Assembly (NCBI RefSeq): GCF_003967075.1
Contig: NZ_AP018664.1
Span: forward strand, 124,001 to 188,000
Direction of reading: 5' to 3'
Length of the DNA: 64,000 nt
DNA from: Sphingobium amiense
Lineage (GTDB): Bacteria; Pseudomonadota; Alphaproteobacteria; Sphingomonadales; Sphingomonadaceae
Positions 7,687 to 16,589 of the stretch are shown here, in pieces. A program made the position numbers and the translations under genes. Within the stretch, counting starts at the first letter, position 1. Each line of letters begins with the position of its first letter. The notes beneath the pieces are model-generated. The model was given only the letters and a program-made list of their open reading frames with translations, ran no database searches and was not told the DNA's origin.

Positions 7687-8601
7687 TTAAGTCATCAAGG
7701 CATCATTTCCCAGATGCAATGGCATGGCGAGCGTTCGACACTCCGCACGAAAACGTCGGACCTGAATTGGTTCCCCGTCGAGATTCATGCTGACATCATG
7801 ATCGGACTCGAATTCGATCCAGGGACTGCGAGTGGCAATCTTGAGATCATTGATCCTATCGAGCCCTTCGTGCAGAAGGCTGGCAAGTACATTGAGCCCC
7901 GCATCGCGGCTGAGTTCTGGCAGGATCATCAGATCCAGTTCTCCATCGTTCAGCAGGGCGCCAGGGCAGAGCTGGATGCCGCCTCCTGCCTGGCGACCAT
8001 TGCCGATTGCCATTGCGATAAACGAACCTTCCCAACTGAAATCGGGAGTCCGGAAGCGCCCCTTACACCCCGTGAACTCCCTGAGCCGTCCCATGCCCGT
8101 AAGAAGATAGGCCAGGCCACCCAGGCGGCTCTTCAAGGCAGGATCGGTTTCCGCAGTGACCCGCGAGCCAAAGCCGCCGGACACGAGATTGACGAAAGGC
8201 GTTTCATTCAGCATGCCGATGTCGATCTGGCGCGCCGTCGTGCAGAGGCTCAATCGCAAAGCCGCGGTCAGATCGTCGACCGGGATTCCCGTCGATCGTG
8301 CAAAATCATTGGCGGTGCCGAGCGGCAGCACGCCAAATGAGCAATCGCCAAAAGATCCCGTTTTATAAGCGGTCGCAAAGACCTCATTGACCGTGCCGTC
8401 GCCTCCACCGGCGATGATGCGATCCACCTCGCCCTGCCGGGCCTGGCGGACAGCGTCCCTGGTGAAACGACGGGCATCGCCCGCTTCCCAAGTGACCCGT
8501 ACATCGACCATGTGGCCGTCGTTCCTTGCCGCCTGAACGGCCGCGCGGACACGCTCCTCCTGTGCCGCCTTGCCATGAAGAATAAGCCTGGCCCGGATCA
8601 T
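7687..8601 (-). CDS. YegS-like lipid kinase (diacylglycerol kinase catalytic family)
   Basis: A 304-residue lipid kinase. The nucleotide-binding GGGDGTVNE lies at residues 65-73 and PLGTANDFAR at 93-102, both hallmarks of the DAGK catalytic domain. The second domain includes GGGIQLCPGALLNDGELD, which corresponds to the active-site/metal region of YegS. It would phosphorylate a glycerolipid (diacylglycerol or phosphatidylglycerol) at the inner membrane. It lies 34 bp downstream of the NADH dehydrogenase gene on the same strand and may share its transcript. Its length is normal for the family. Confidence 0.87.
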   Translation of the reverse strand: MIRARLILHGKAAQEERVRAAVQAARNDGHMVDVRVTWEAGDARRFTRDAVRQARQGEVDRIIAGGGDGTVNEVFATAYKTGSFGDCSFGVLPLGTANDFARSTGIPVDDLTAALRLSLCTTARQIDIGMLNETPFVNLVSGGFGSRVTAETDPALKSRLGGLAYLLTGMGRLREFTGCKGRFRTPDFSWEGSFIAMAIGNGRQAGGGIQLCPGALLNDGELDLMILPELSRDAGLNVLASLLHEGLDRINDLKIATRSPWIEFESDHDVSMNLDGEPIQVRRFRAECRTLAMPLHLGNDALMT

Positions 8602-8635
8602 TTCGCTCGCTCTGACGGCCGTGGCAGCACTGATA

Positions 8636-9931
8636 TCATGTTTTCTCGTTCTCGGATCGGGATCGTTCTTTCCTAGCTATGCCGGTGTCACCACGCCCTG
8701 TCAGCAGGCGCGCGCCGCGGCCATATGTGAACCAGGCCCACGACCAATTGACGTAGACCATCAGCCTGCTTCTGAAATCGACCAGCAACATCAGATGGAC
8801 CATCGACCAGCCAAGCCAGGCAAGAAAGCCCTTGAGTTGGAAACGACCGAAATCGGCGATCGCGCGGGATCTGCCGATGACCGCCATCGTACCAAGATCG
8901 CGATAGCGAAACGGCACCGCCTTTTCGCGGCCCGCGATCCGGTCGGCAATCAGTCTTCCGACATATTTTCCCTGTTGCTTCGCCACGGGGGCCAGGCCGG
9001 GCAGCGGTTTGGCCGTGCCCGGATCGAAGCTGGCGACGTCGCCGATCGCGAAGATGTTGGCATGCCCGGGCACGGAGCAATTCTCCGTCACCTTGACGGC
9101 GCCATTGCGCGCAGCCGCGGCACCAAGCCAGATCGCGGCGGGCCGCGCTTGCGTGCCCGCGCACCATAACACGACAGCGGCGTCGATCCGCTCATCGCCC
9201 AGAACGATCCCGTCCGCATCCACGAGCGTGACCGCCTCGCCCAGACGGACCTCGACGCCGAGCGAGCGAAGCGCGCCCGACGCATAGTCTGGCAGATCGC
9301 CGGGAAATGCGCCCAGGACATGCTGGCCAGCCTCGCACAGGACGATGCGGGCCGATTGGGGATCGATATGCCGGAAATCACGGGCGAGAGTGGTCCGTGC
9401 CAGTTCAGCAATGGTGCCGGCCAGTTCGACACCGGTCGGACCGCCCCCGACGACTACGAATGTCAGGAGCCTCGTCACCTCCGCAGGATCGTCGCATTGC
9501 TCGGCGCGTTCGAACGCGAACAGCAATCGGTCCCGGATCGACAAGGCGTCATCGATCGATTTCAGGACCTTTGCGTGGTCCGCCCACTCGTCACGGCCGA
9601 AAAAACTGTACGCCGCGCCAGTGGCAAGGACCAGATAATCGTAGCGGAGCGTTCTGCCGTCTGCGAGTTTCACGACCTGCGCGGTCGGTTCGACGCCAGT
9701 CACATCGGCCATCAGGACGCTCGCATTGCGGTTTCGCCTCAGGAGCACCCGGCTCGCCGTGGCGATATCAGCCGGCGACAGGGCCGCTGTCGCGACCTGA
9801 TAAAGCAATGGCTGAAAAAGATGGTGATTGGTACGATCGACGAGGAGTACATCCGCATCCGCGTGCTTTAGCGCTTTCACAGCCGCCATTCCGCCAAAGC
9901 CGGCGCCCACGACCAAAATCTTCGGTCGCAT
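8636..9931 (-). CDS. ndh: Type II NADH dehydrogenase (NDH-2)
   Basis: A 431-residue single-subunit NADH:quinone oxidoreductase. The FAD Rossmann motif is GAGFGG (residues 9-14), followed by HLFQPLLYQVATAALS, very typical of NDH-2. A second dinucleotide fold has VVVGGGPTGVELAG (about 163-176), and the FAD-site segment IFAIGDVASF comes later. The C-terminus (GFLAWLGWSMVHLMLLVDFRS as one stretch in two parts) is the amphipathic membrane anchor. It passes electrons from NADH to quinone without pumping protons, so it helps discharge excess reductant. That fits its proximity to storage-polymer genes. Confidence 0.9.
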   Translation of the reverse strand: MRPKILVVGAGFGGMAAVKALKHADADVLLVDRTNHHLFQPLLYQVATAALSPADIATASRVLLRRNRNASVLMADVTGVEPTAQVVKLADGRTLRYDYLVLATGAAYSFFGRDEWADHAKVLKSIDDALSIRDRLLFAFERAEQCDDPAEVTRLLTFVVVGGGPTGVELAGTIAELARTTLARDFRHIDPQSARIVLCEAGQHVLGAFPGDLPDYASGALRSLGVEVRLGEAVTLVDADGIVLGDERIDAAVVLWCAGTQARPAAIWLGAAAARNGAVKVTENCSVPGHANIFAIGDVASFDPGTAKPLPGLAPVAKQQGKYVGRLIADRIAGREKAVPFRYRDLGTMAVIGRSRAIADFGRFQLKGFLAWLGWSMVHLMLLVDFRSRLMVYVNWSWAWFTYGRGARLLTGRGDTGIARKERSRSENEKT

Positions 9932-10263
9932 CCTAAATTCTCATAGCCATTCCGACGGGCCTCCATCTTCGCTTCTGTAATCACGTCCATTGCTGCGATT
10001 TGCAACCGACCCTGCCGATAAGGCGTCCGCTCCCGACTATTGTGTCATCATCGATCACCCGGCCTGCTCACGCGGATCTAAGTGGTGACGAAGGTGCGAG
10101 AGCACATCTCCGCGCGGAAGGCTGGGCACACCGCCCGTCCGCCGTTGTGCCGTGCCAGAGGGCAGCGCCCGCAAGCAACCCGCCCGGCCAGAGCGAAGCG
10201 GAGGCCGGAAAGATAGATCGGATCAGGACATGGGAAATCGAATGCCCGAGAAATTGAAGCTGA
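9932..10263. other. Intergenic stretch of 332 bp upstream of ndh
   Basis: No convincing gene on either strand; the short open frames here lack family features and good ribosome sites. It must hold the promoter for ndh (reading left) and the end of the permease transcript. I see no clear dyad or consensus promoter. Confidence 0.5.
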
Positions 10264-11013
10264 TTACAGCAGCGTCCGCGATGCCATCTCGCATCCGAGC
10301 AGCAGCAGACAGATCAGGAATCCACGGCGGAAGGCGACCGGGCTGATCCGGTTGCGAACGTGCTGCCCCGCCCACATGCCTGCTAACGACGGGATCACAG
10401 CAAGCGCCGACAGCGCGAGATAATCGCTTTGGAACGCGCCGCGCGCTCCAAGTCCAATCGCCAAAGCAATCGTCGACACAGTGAATGACAAGCCGAGCGC
10501 CTGGACCAGATCGTCCTTCGACAGCCCGAGCGCCTGAAGATAGGGCACGGCCGGTATGACGAAGACGCCGGTTCCGCCCGTGATGATACCGGTGATCCCA
10601 CCGACAAGCGGCGACAGCCATGTCTCGACCTGTCCCGCGACACTGAACTGCCGAGCGAACAGCGTGTAGGTGGAATAGATGATGAGCGCGATGCCGAGCA
10701 GCAGCGTCGTCACTCCCGTATCGCCGCTGGCGATCCATCTCGATCCGAGCAGCGTTCCGACAACAACGGCCAGCATCATCGGCCAGAGCCTCCGCAGCAG
10801 CGCTCCAAAGCTCGGCCCCGCGAAGAGTTGCCAGACATTGGTGGCGAAGGACGGCACGATCAGCAGGCTTGCGGCCACCAGTGGAGAGATAAGCGCACCG
10901 AGCATGCCCATCGCCACGGTCGGAAGGCCCATTCCGGTGACACCTTTGACGAGGCCAGCGGCCAAAAAGGTCGCGAAGACGGCGGCGAGCATTACTGTCG
11001 GAAGATCAAACAT
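10264..11013 (-). CDS. TauE/SafE-family membrane permease
   Basis: A 249-residue very hydrophobic protein with about eight predicted membrane helices in two repeats. The first starts with AAVFATFLAAGLVKGVTGMGLP and the second contains SPLVGGITGIITGGTGVFVIPAVPY; the glycine-rich GGxTGxxxGGTGVF segment is a TauE/SafE (sulfite/organosulfonate exporter) hallmark. Substrate unknown; members move sulfite, sulfoacetate or organic anions across the inner membrane. It is divergent from a LysR regulator 97 bp away, with a perfect palindrome between, so it is probably that regulator's target. Confidence 0.85.
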   Translation of the reverse strand: MFDLPTVMLAAVFATFLAAGLVKGVTGMGLPTVAMGMLGALISPLVAASLLIVPSFATNVWQLFAGPSFGALLRRLWPMMLAVVVGTLLGSRWIASGDTGVTTLLLGIALIIYSTYTLFARQFSVAGQVETWLSPLVGGITGIITGGTGVFVIPAVPYLQALGLSKDDLVQALGLSFTVSTIALAIGLGARGAFQSDYLALSALAVIPSLAGMWAGQHVRNRISPVAFRRGFLICLLLLGCEMASRTLL

Positions 11014-11061
11014 GCCCCCTGAATATCCGCCTGGACGCCGTGGACAATGCGGATGAGTTGA

Positions 11062-11092
11062 TGTCTGGCTTCGGCTATGCCGAAGCCAGACA
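11062..11092. promoter_or_regulatory. Perfect 14-bp palindrome between the permease and lysR genes
   Basis: Arms TGTCTGGCTTCGGC (11062-11075) and GCCGAAGCCAGACA (11079-11092) are perfectly complementary around TAT. It lies 18 bp before the LysR ATG and about 50 bp before the divergent permease start. It could be the LysR operator or, as RNA, a strong hairpin in the lysR leader. The arms are longer than a usual T-N11-A LysR box. Confidence 0.55.
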
Positions 11093-11110
11093 AGCGGCTA
11101 TTCTTGCCGC

Positions 11111-12001
11111 ATGCGCTTCGATCTGACCGACCTTCGCCTGTTTCTCGCTGTCGTTGATGCCGGCAGCATTACCCACGGTGCGATCGAAGCGGGGATGTCG
11201 CTGCCGGCCGCCAGCGAACGGCTGCGGGATATGGAGGCGGCGGGCGAAGTGCTGTTGCTCCATCGTGGCCGTCGCGGCGTGGTTCCGACGGAGGCCGGTG
11301 AGGCGCTAGCCCATCATGCCCGTGCGATCCTGCACCAGGTGGCCCAGATGCGTGGCGAGCTGGGACGTTACGCGAAAGGACTGCGCACAGAGGTGCGCAT
11401 CCTCGCCAATACAGCGGCTATCTCCGAGTTCCTGCCCGAAAGGCTTGCGCCCTGGTTGACGGCCCATCCTCAGGTCGATGTCGAACTGAAGGAGCGGCAG
11501 AGCACTGAAATAGCGCGGAGCATTGCTGCCGGCTTTGCCGAGATCGGCATCCTGTCGAATGCTGCTGGCACGGAGGGGCTGACTTTGCGCCCCTTTGCCA
11601 TTGACCGGCTTGTCATGGTGTTCCCGGCCGATCACGATCTGGCAGGAAAGCGACAGGTTCGCTTTGCCGATCTGCTGGACTGCCATTTCGTTGGATTGAT
11701 GGACGGTGCCCTGCAAAAGCATATCGAGATGCAGGCGGCACGGCTGGGAGCGAAGATCAAGCTGCGTCTGACGCTTCGCGGTTTCGACGGCATCTGCCGT
11801 ATGGCGGGCGAAGGTGTCGGCATCGGGATCGTGCCGGAAACGGCGGCACGGCGCGCGAAGCGCTCGACGCGGATGGCTTTCGCGCCGCTTACAGACGATT
11901 GGGCAACGCGACAACTGTCGGTCTGTGTCCGAGATGAGACGGCATTGACTCCCGCCGCGCTTAGCCTGCTCGATCATTTGACTTCGAGCAGCGCCTGCTG
12001 A
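11111..12001 (+). CDS. LysR-family transcriptional regulator
   Basis: A 296-residue regulator. The N-terminal winged helix-turn-helix (residues 1-60) runs from DLTDLRLFLAVVDAGSITHG through LSLPAASERLRDME-like (here MSLPAASERLRDME). The effector-binding domain of periplasmic-binding-protein type starts at about residue 90 (EVRILANTAAISEFLPERLA). Divergent from the TauE-type permease, with a perfect palindrome between them, so it most likely controls the permease and itself in response to a small ligand. The ATG at 11111 is followed at once by the HTH, which supports the start. Confidence 0.9.
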   Translation: MRFDLTDLRLFLAVVDAGSITHGAIEAGMSLPAASERLRDMEAAGEVLLLHRGRRGVVPTEAGEALAHHARAILHQVAQMRGELGRYAKGLRTEVRILANTAAISEFLPERLAPWLTAHPQVDVELKERQSTEIARSIAAGFAEIGILSNAAGTEGLTLRPFAIDRLVMVFPADHDLAGKRQVRFADLLDCHFVGLMDGALQKHIEMQAARLGAKIKLRLTLRGFDGICRMAGEGVGIGIVPETAARRAKRSTRMAFAPLTDDWATRQLSVCVRDETALTPAALSLLDHLTSSSAC

Positions 12002-12021
12002 GCGGCGTGAAGCGCTCCATG

Positions 12022-12675
12022 TCAGCCCATAGCTTCCAGGCTGATCGCCCGCCGAACGGCGGGGCGCGCCAGCACCTTGGTCATCAGCCGCGCCCAATTG
12101 GGCCAACCCGCCTCCATGTCGAGGCCGATGCGACGGCCCCAGAGCCAGAACACGCTAAGATAGGCGTCGACGACAGTATAGCGGGCAGGGACGGCCCAGT
12201 CGCGGCCATCGGACAGGATGCGGTCGATATGGTCATAGGCGGCGCGGATGTTCTCCAACCCCTTGCCCTTGACCGCCTCATGCAGCGTGGGGTCGGGCAC
12301 GAAGCGGTGCGGACGCCAGAGTTGGCTGTAGCCAACGCCGTGGAGATCGACGGAGATCCAGCTCAGCCATTCCAGGCATCGCGCCTCGGCGGCAGCATCG
12401 GCAGGCACGAGTTTCGCCTCGGGATAGCTGCCAGCCAGAAACAGCAGGATGGCGACGGATTCGGTCAGCAGGTCGGGCGCGCCGCCGGAGCCACCGGAAA
12501 CGCCAGTGAGCGCCGGCACCCGGCCCCTGGGGTTGAGCGCCAGATAGTCCGCCGTCGACGTCCCCTCGCCATTTTTGGCGGAGCGGATCTCTGTCTCATA
12601 GGGCTGGCCGATTTCTTCCAGAACGATGCGGACGGCGAGCGAACAGGCTCCGGGCGAATAGTAGAGACGATGCAT
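12022..12675 (-). CDS. Glutathione S-transferase family protein
   Basis: A 217-residue GST. The N-terminal thioredoxin-like domain starts HRLYYSPGACSLAVRIVLEE, with SPGACS as the glutathione-site motif seen in bacterial beta/theta-like GSTs; LLTESVAILLFLA supplies the ES pair that binds the glutamyl part of glutathione. The helical C-terminal domain follows (YTVVDAYLSVFWLW). I use the ATG at 12675, preceded by GGAGG at good spacing, rather than the upstream ATG at 12705, which would add ten residues outside the fold. It follows the hydrolase gene by 13 bp, so the two form an operon. Confidence 0.88.
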   Translation of the reverse strand: MHRLYYSPGACSLAVRIVLEEIGQPYETEIRSAKNGEGTSTADYLALNPRGRVPALTGVSGGSGGAPDLLTESVAILLFLAGSYPEAKLVPADAAAEARCLEWLSWISVDLHGVGYSQLWRPHRFVPDPTLHEAVKGKGLENIRAAYDHIDRILSDGRDWAVPARYTVVDAYLSVFWLWGRRIGLDMEAGWPNWARLMTKVLARPAVRRAISLEAMG

Positions 12676-12688
12676 TTGACCCTCCAGT

Positions 12689-13612
12689 TCAGCGGGCAAT
12701 GGCATGGTCAGGCCAGCGATTGCGGCCGTCGCGCAGCCACATCAGGGTATCGAGCCAGAATCCAGCGGCATGGCTGTCGTGGAACAGGCCGAAATGCCCA
12801 ATCTCTTCGCGACCGTAATCCGATGGCTGAAGCAGCACCGACGTCCGCTCGGCGCCGGTGTAATATTCAAGCGTTCGGCGGATCGCGGCCGGTGTGCCAA
12901 GCTCGTCATCGCAAACGCTGACAGCCAGCACCTGGGCGGACACGGTCGCCATGCGCTCCAGCACACTTTGCCGCTCGTCGGGCGGGTAGCTACGCTCGAA
13001 CCGTGACCCGCGAAAGCTCCATTCATGCGCTACGCCAGCCGGCAGGTCTTCAAGCCAGTTCAGCCTGCGACCAGGGAAATAGCCGAAAGCGTATGTCAGC
13101 GCAGGCATCGCCACATGCCATTTGAGGAAGAGAGGGAGTCGGCGACGGGCGGCATAGTCGCCCCACCAGGCATATTGCGCCCCGACAGTCAGGATGCGCG
13201 CTATGCGCCCGGCGCTGTCAGCAAGTCCCGGCAGAAAGCCGCCTATACTGTGGCCCACCACAAGCAGCTGGTCGCTTCGGCCGTGCTGTCCGATAAATCT
13301 GATAGCGCCCTCGAAATCCCGCTCGCCCCAGTCGCGCCAGCGATAGCCACAGCCTCTCAGACGCTCGGGTCGCGACAAGCCGATGCCACGATAGTCGTAA
13401 GTGAGCACGTCGAACCCGTGCCGGGAAAGGAACCGGGCATAACTATGGTAATAGCGGGCGAGGACGCCGGTGGCCGGATTCACGATCACCGTTCCGATGG
13501 GATGGGCCTTGTTCGCGCGCCAGAGATGGCCGCCGAGACGCACCCCGTCAGGGCAGGAAAGTTCAACCGTTTGCCCGTCAATAGTCGTGGAGTGCGAAGT
13601 CAAGCTGCTCAT
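12689..13612 (-). CDS. Alpha/beta-hydrolase (serine hydrolase)
   Basis: About 307 residues from the ATG at 13612. The fold is marked by FDVLTYDYRGIGLS, and the nucleophile elbow VVGHSIGGFLPGL has Ser as nucleophile. The probable acid lies in SVCDDELGTP, and the catalytic His in EEIGHFGLFHD near the end. The longer frame upstream (to 13726) overlaps the divergent TetR gene and its operator, so it is rejected as a start. The substrate cannot be told. The gene is first in an operon with a GST and is divergent from a TetR regulator, the usual layout for an inducible detoxification pair. Confidence 0.82.
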   Translation of the reverse strand: MSSLTSHSTTIDGQTVELSCPDGVRLGGHLWRANKAHPIGTVIVNPATGVLARYYHSYARFLSRHGFDVLTYDYRGIGLSRPERLRGCGYRWRDWGERDFEGAIRFIGQHGRSDQLLVVGHSIGGFLPGLADSAGRIARILTVGAQYAWWGDYAARRRLPLFLKWHVAMPALTYAFGYFPGRRLNWLEDLPAGVAHEWSFRGSRFERSYPPDERQSVLERMATVSAQVLAVSVCDDELGTPAAIRRTLEYYTGAERTSVLLQPSDYGREEIGHFGLFHDSHAAGFWLDTLMWLRDGRNRWPDHAIAR

Positions 13613-13643
13613 GACGGATATGATATGCGGAGCGATCGCTTGA

Positions 13644-13665
13644 GTATATTCACTGGTCGGTATAC
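13644..13665. promoter_or_regulatory. Candidate TetR operator (GTATA-N12-TATAC)
   Basis: Arms GTATA (13644-13648) and TATAC (13661-13665) form a dyad with a 22-bp span, the usual size for a TetR-dimer site. It sits in the 61-bp gap between the divergent hydrolase and tetR genes, 8 bp before the tetR ATG. It is placed to repress both directions. Confidence 0.5.
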
Positions 13666-13673
13666 ATTGCGGT

Positions 13674-14243
13674 ATGACCAGAACCGATGTGCCCACACGC
13701 GATCGAATTATCGAGGCGGCCGGCAAGCTCTTTCACGCCGAGGGAATCCGCGCCGTCAGCGTCGATGCCGTCGCTGAGAAGGCGGGCCTGACCAAGCGGA
13801 CGCTCTATTACCATTTCCGTAGCAAGGACGATCTGATCGCGGCGTATCTGGAAACGCGAGACCAGCCGAACCTTGCGCTGTTCCAGCGCTGGTTCACTGA
13901 AACGGTGGGCAGCACGGCCGACAAGGTGCAAGGCATCTTTTGCAATCTTGCGGCTTCCGCACGGCATCCGAAATGGAAGGGCTGTGGGTTCCTGCGGACA
14001 TCGGTTGAGCTGATCCACCTGCCGGGGCACCCTGCGATCCTTGCAGGACGCACGCACAAGAAGCGCGTAGAGGACTGGCTGTGCTCGCTGTTTGCAGATG
14101 TGCGCCCACCAGACGAGGCCCGGCGTCTTGCGCGCCAGATCATCCTTCTGCTCGACGGGGCATTTGCCGTCGTGCTGCTTCATCGAGACCCGAGTTATAT
14201 GGAGAGTGCTGGTGAGGCAGCGGCGCAGTTGGTCCGAGGTTAG
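13674..14243 (+). CDS. TetR-family transcriptional regulator
   Basis: A 189-residue repressor. The N-terminal HTH (about residues 10-55) runs RDRIIEAAGKLFHAEGIRAV, then SVDAVAEKAGLTKRTLYYHF, a textbook TetR DNA-binding domain. The C-terminal ligand/dimer domain contains KWKGCGFLRTSVEL, seen in several regulators of stress- or xenobiotic-linked hydrolases. It is divergent from the hydrolase-GST pair with a dyad between. Its last 4 bp overlap, tail to tail, the stop of the lipoprotein gene on the other strand. Confidence 0.9.
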   Translation: MTRTDVPTRDRIIEAAGKLFHAEGIRAVSVDAVAEKAGLTKRTLYYHFRSKDDLIAAYLETRDQPNLALFQRWFTETVGSTADKVQGIFCNLAASARHPKWKGCGFLRTSVELIHLPGHPAILAGRTHKKRVEDWLCSLFADVRPPDEARRLARQIILLLDGAFAVVLLHRDPSYMESAGEAAAQLVRG

Positions 14244-14869
14244 TGCACAACCTCACACCATTCCAGGATCTGGAGCGTATAGTGCGATACGGCCCGATCG
14301 AACGCGGAAGTGATGGCTGACTGGCTGCTGGCGGATGCGCGCTCATCGACCGTGAAGCGGCGGCTTGCGATCGGTTGAAGACTGGCGGAATCGACAAGGG
14401 TGGCTGAGCCGCTCACTCTTATCGTCGGAGCGTCGGATTTTTGGGCGTTTCCGCGATAATCCGCTTCGAAACGATCTATCGTCAGGTGCAGGAGCGGGGC
14501 GCCGTTGCCCCGGGCGGCAGCGGGCAGGAGGCGAACAGAAGAGGTCGCCTGTTCGAAACGGCGCATCACCGCCTGGGTGAACAGGTCCGGTGCTGGCGCA
14601 ACCCAGCGCGCATCCTTGATATAGAGGACGGTGTCGCCATGAGCCGTCAATATGCGGTCACCGTCGATCTCGGGAGCGAACCGGACGCGCCCCAGCGTTA
14701 CAGGCTTTTTATCCCGCTCTATTATGGGGGCCTCATGCGCCGGGTCTTCGACGATGCCGAAGCGATAGAGGTTATCGGGCGGTCCGCTTTTCAGAACGGA
14801 GACACAACCGGCCAGCGGCAGGACAGCGGTCATGATCGCGATCCTGGCTCCACGCGTAAAACACATCAT
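14240..14869 (-). CDS. ABC-type transport auxiliary lipoprotein (PqiC/YmbA-like) of the Mla-type system
   Basis: A 209-residue protein with a lipoprotein signal (lipobox LPLAGC, Cys about residue 22). The PF03886-like auxiliary domain follows (PVTLGRVRFAPEIDG, then WVAPAPDLFTQAVMRRFEQ). It is likely an outer-membrane lipoprotein completing the phospholipid-transport ABC system encoded just upstream. It is the last gene of the long pha-to-mla run and overlaps mlaD by 4 bp. In many alphaproteobacteria this lipoprotein ends an mlaEFD operon, so the context strongly supports the call. Confidence 0.85.
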   Translation of the reverse strand: MMCFTRGARIAIMTAVLPLAGCVSVLKSGPPDNLYRFGIVEDPAHEAPIIERDKKPVTLGRVRFAPEIDGDRILTAHGDTVLYIKDARWVAPAPDLFTQAVMRRFEQATSSVRLLPAAARGNGAPLLHLTIDRFEADYRGNAQKSDAPTIRVSGSATLVDSASLQPIASRRFTVDERASASSQSAITSAFDRAVSHYTLQILEWCEVVH

Positions 14870-15804
14870 CGGGGTAGCTCCAGTTCCTGTCCACTGTCCT
14901 TGGTGAGCGCACGGCGCGGATTCTGGCGTATTTCGCGCAAGAACCCATCGAGCGATTCGGATGTCTCCTGCAGGCTATGCATCGCGGCATTGACGGCGGG
15001 GAGGGTGGTCGTTCCGATTGTCTCGCTTTGCCGGTTGATATGGGCGAGGGTGCCGCGCGCTTCGCCGATTGCGGCCTTGAGCTCGGTCGCCGCCTCCGAC
15101 ATCTCCGCGAGTGTCCGGCGTCCGTCTCCCTCGCCCATTTCCCGAATGAGCGCCGCTGACGCTTCGATATCGGTGGCAGCGGAATCGAGTTTTGCCAGCA
15201 TGGACCCGGCATGATCGAACATGGCGCGATTCTCGGCGAGCTCGCCCATGGTGAGACGTACATCCTTTATCGTCGCGCTCAGATCGGCGATGTTCTCGTC
15301 CGAGATGAGCTTGTTGACCTGGTTGAGCGCCCTGGTCGCGCTTTCGACCATCTGGCCGCCGCCCTGAATCAGCGACGACATGGCGTTCGGCTTGCTTCGA
15401 ATAACAGGCCGGTGGGAGCGCTCGGCCTCGCGCAGGAGAGGCTGTTGCGGATCGCCCGCGCTGATCTGGACGATACTCGTGCCGGAAATGCCTTGCGTTT
15501 CGGTGGATGCCAGAGAATCGCGGCGAACCGGCGTGCGTGCCTGCAGGGATATGTCGGTGATTACCCGGTTGGGATTGTCTTCGTCGAGCCTGATCCGTTC
15601 GATCTGACCCATCTTGATACCGTTGAACTGGACATCCCCGCCCACGCTGAGGCCGCGAACAGGGCCCTCGAAGATGATCCTGTATCGGTCATATTCATTG
15701 CTGAAACGCGATCCGCCCAGCCATACGACAAACACCACGCCGGCAATCAGCAGCAGTGTCGAGATGGCGCCTACCAGCGCGTAATTGGCCTGCCGTTCCA
15801 TCAA
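14866..15804 (-). CDS. mlaD: MlaD-type MCE protein, phospholipid-transport substrate-binding subunit
   Basis: A 312-residue protein. One N-terminal membrane helix (about residues 8-30, ALVGAISTLLLIAGVVFVVW) is followed by the MCE domain (RIIFEGPVRGLSVGGDVQFN). A long helical C-terminal region (roughly 130-300) is rich in Ala, Glu and Thr, as in MCE proteins that form hexameric lipid channels in the periplasm. It hands phospholipids to or from the MlaE permease. Overlaps of 4 bp on both sides indicate coupled translation with mlaF and the lipoprotein. Confidence 0.88.
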   Translation of the reverse strand: MMERQANYALVGAISTLLLIAGVVFVVWLGGSRFSNEYDRYRIIFEGPVRGLSVGGDVQFNGIKMGQIERIRLDEDNPNRVITDISLQARTPVRRDSLASTETQGISGTSIVQISAGDPQQPLLREAERSHRPVIRSKPNAMSSLIQGGGQMVESATRALNQVNKLISDENIADLSATIKDVRLTMGELAENRAMFDHAGSMLAKLDSAATDIEASAALIREMGEGDGRRTLAEMSEAATELKAAIGEARGTLAHINRQSETIGTTTLPAVNAAMHSLQETSESLDGFLREIRQNPRRALTKDSGQELELPR

Positions 15805-16589
15805 ATGCTATCCTGCTGTTCTGCCGCAGCGCGGCCGCGCGGCCCAAGGAAATAATCCCTGATCCAGGGATGATCCGATTGCTCCAGCTCGTGAAGCGGG
15901 GCCGTGGTCACGATTTTTCGATCGGCGATGACGGCGACCCGATCACAGACCGCGTACAGCGTGTCGAGATCGTGGGTAATCATGAAGACCGTGAGGCCCA
16001 GCGTATCGCGCAGATCGCGGATGAGCGCGTCGAATTCTGCGGCGCCGATCGGGTCGAGACCTGCGGTGGGTTCATCGAGAAACAATATGTCGGGATCAAG
16101 TGCGATCGCCCTTGCAACGCCAGCGCGCTTGCGCATGCCGCCCGACAGTTCGGCCGGACGAAGATCGGCGGCATGGGCGGGAAGGCCGGCAAGCCTGATC
16201 TTGAGGCGCGCCGCTTCGCGCATGAACCCCGGCGCGAGGCGGGTATGCTCCAGCATCGGAGCCTCGACATTCTGAAGCACGGTCAGGAAGGAAAAGAGCG
16301 CGCCCTGCTGGAACATGACGCCGATGCGCCGTTGAACATCGCCCTGCGACCGGCCCATATCCTCACCGAAAACTTCCACGTGTCCGGCGTCGGGCTGCTG
16401 AAGGCCAAGAATAGTGTTCAGAAGGACCGACTTGCCCGATCCAGAGCCGCCGACCACGCCCAGTATTTCACCACGCCTGACTTCGAGATCAAGATTGTCG
16501 TGAATGACCTTGTCACCAAATGCGGTGCGCAGACCGGTCACCCGGATCGCGAGCGGATCGGCCAGACCGTTGTTCACGGACCCGCTCAC
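15801..16589 (-). CDS. mlaF: MlaF-type ABC transporter ATP-binding protein
   Basis: About 262 residues from the GTG at 16589, which overlaps the mlaE stop as GTGA; the longer open frame to 16724 lies inside mlaE and is rejected. Walker A is GGSGSGKS (residues 47-54), followed by Q-loop MFQQGALFSFLTVLQNV, signature LSGGMRKRAGVARAIA, Walker B DILFLDEPTAGLDP and switch TVFMITHDLD. It closely follows the MlaF pattern. It powers phospholipid movement by MlaE/MlaD at the inner membrane. Confidence 0.9.
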   Translation of the reverse strand: MSGSVNNGLADPLAIRVTGLRTAFGDKVIHDNLDLEVRRGEILGVVGGSGSGKSVLLNTILGLQQPDAGHVEVFGEDMGRSQGDVQRRIGVMFQQGALFSFLTVLQNVEAPMLEHTRLAPGFMREAARLKIRLAGLPAHAADLRPAELSGGMRKRAGVARAIALDPDILFLDEPTAGLDPIGAAEFDALIRDLRDTLGLTVFMITHDLDTLYAVCDRVAVIADRKIVTTAPLHELEQSDHPWIRDYFLGPRGRAAAEQQDSI

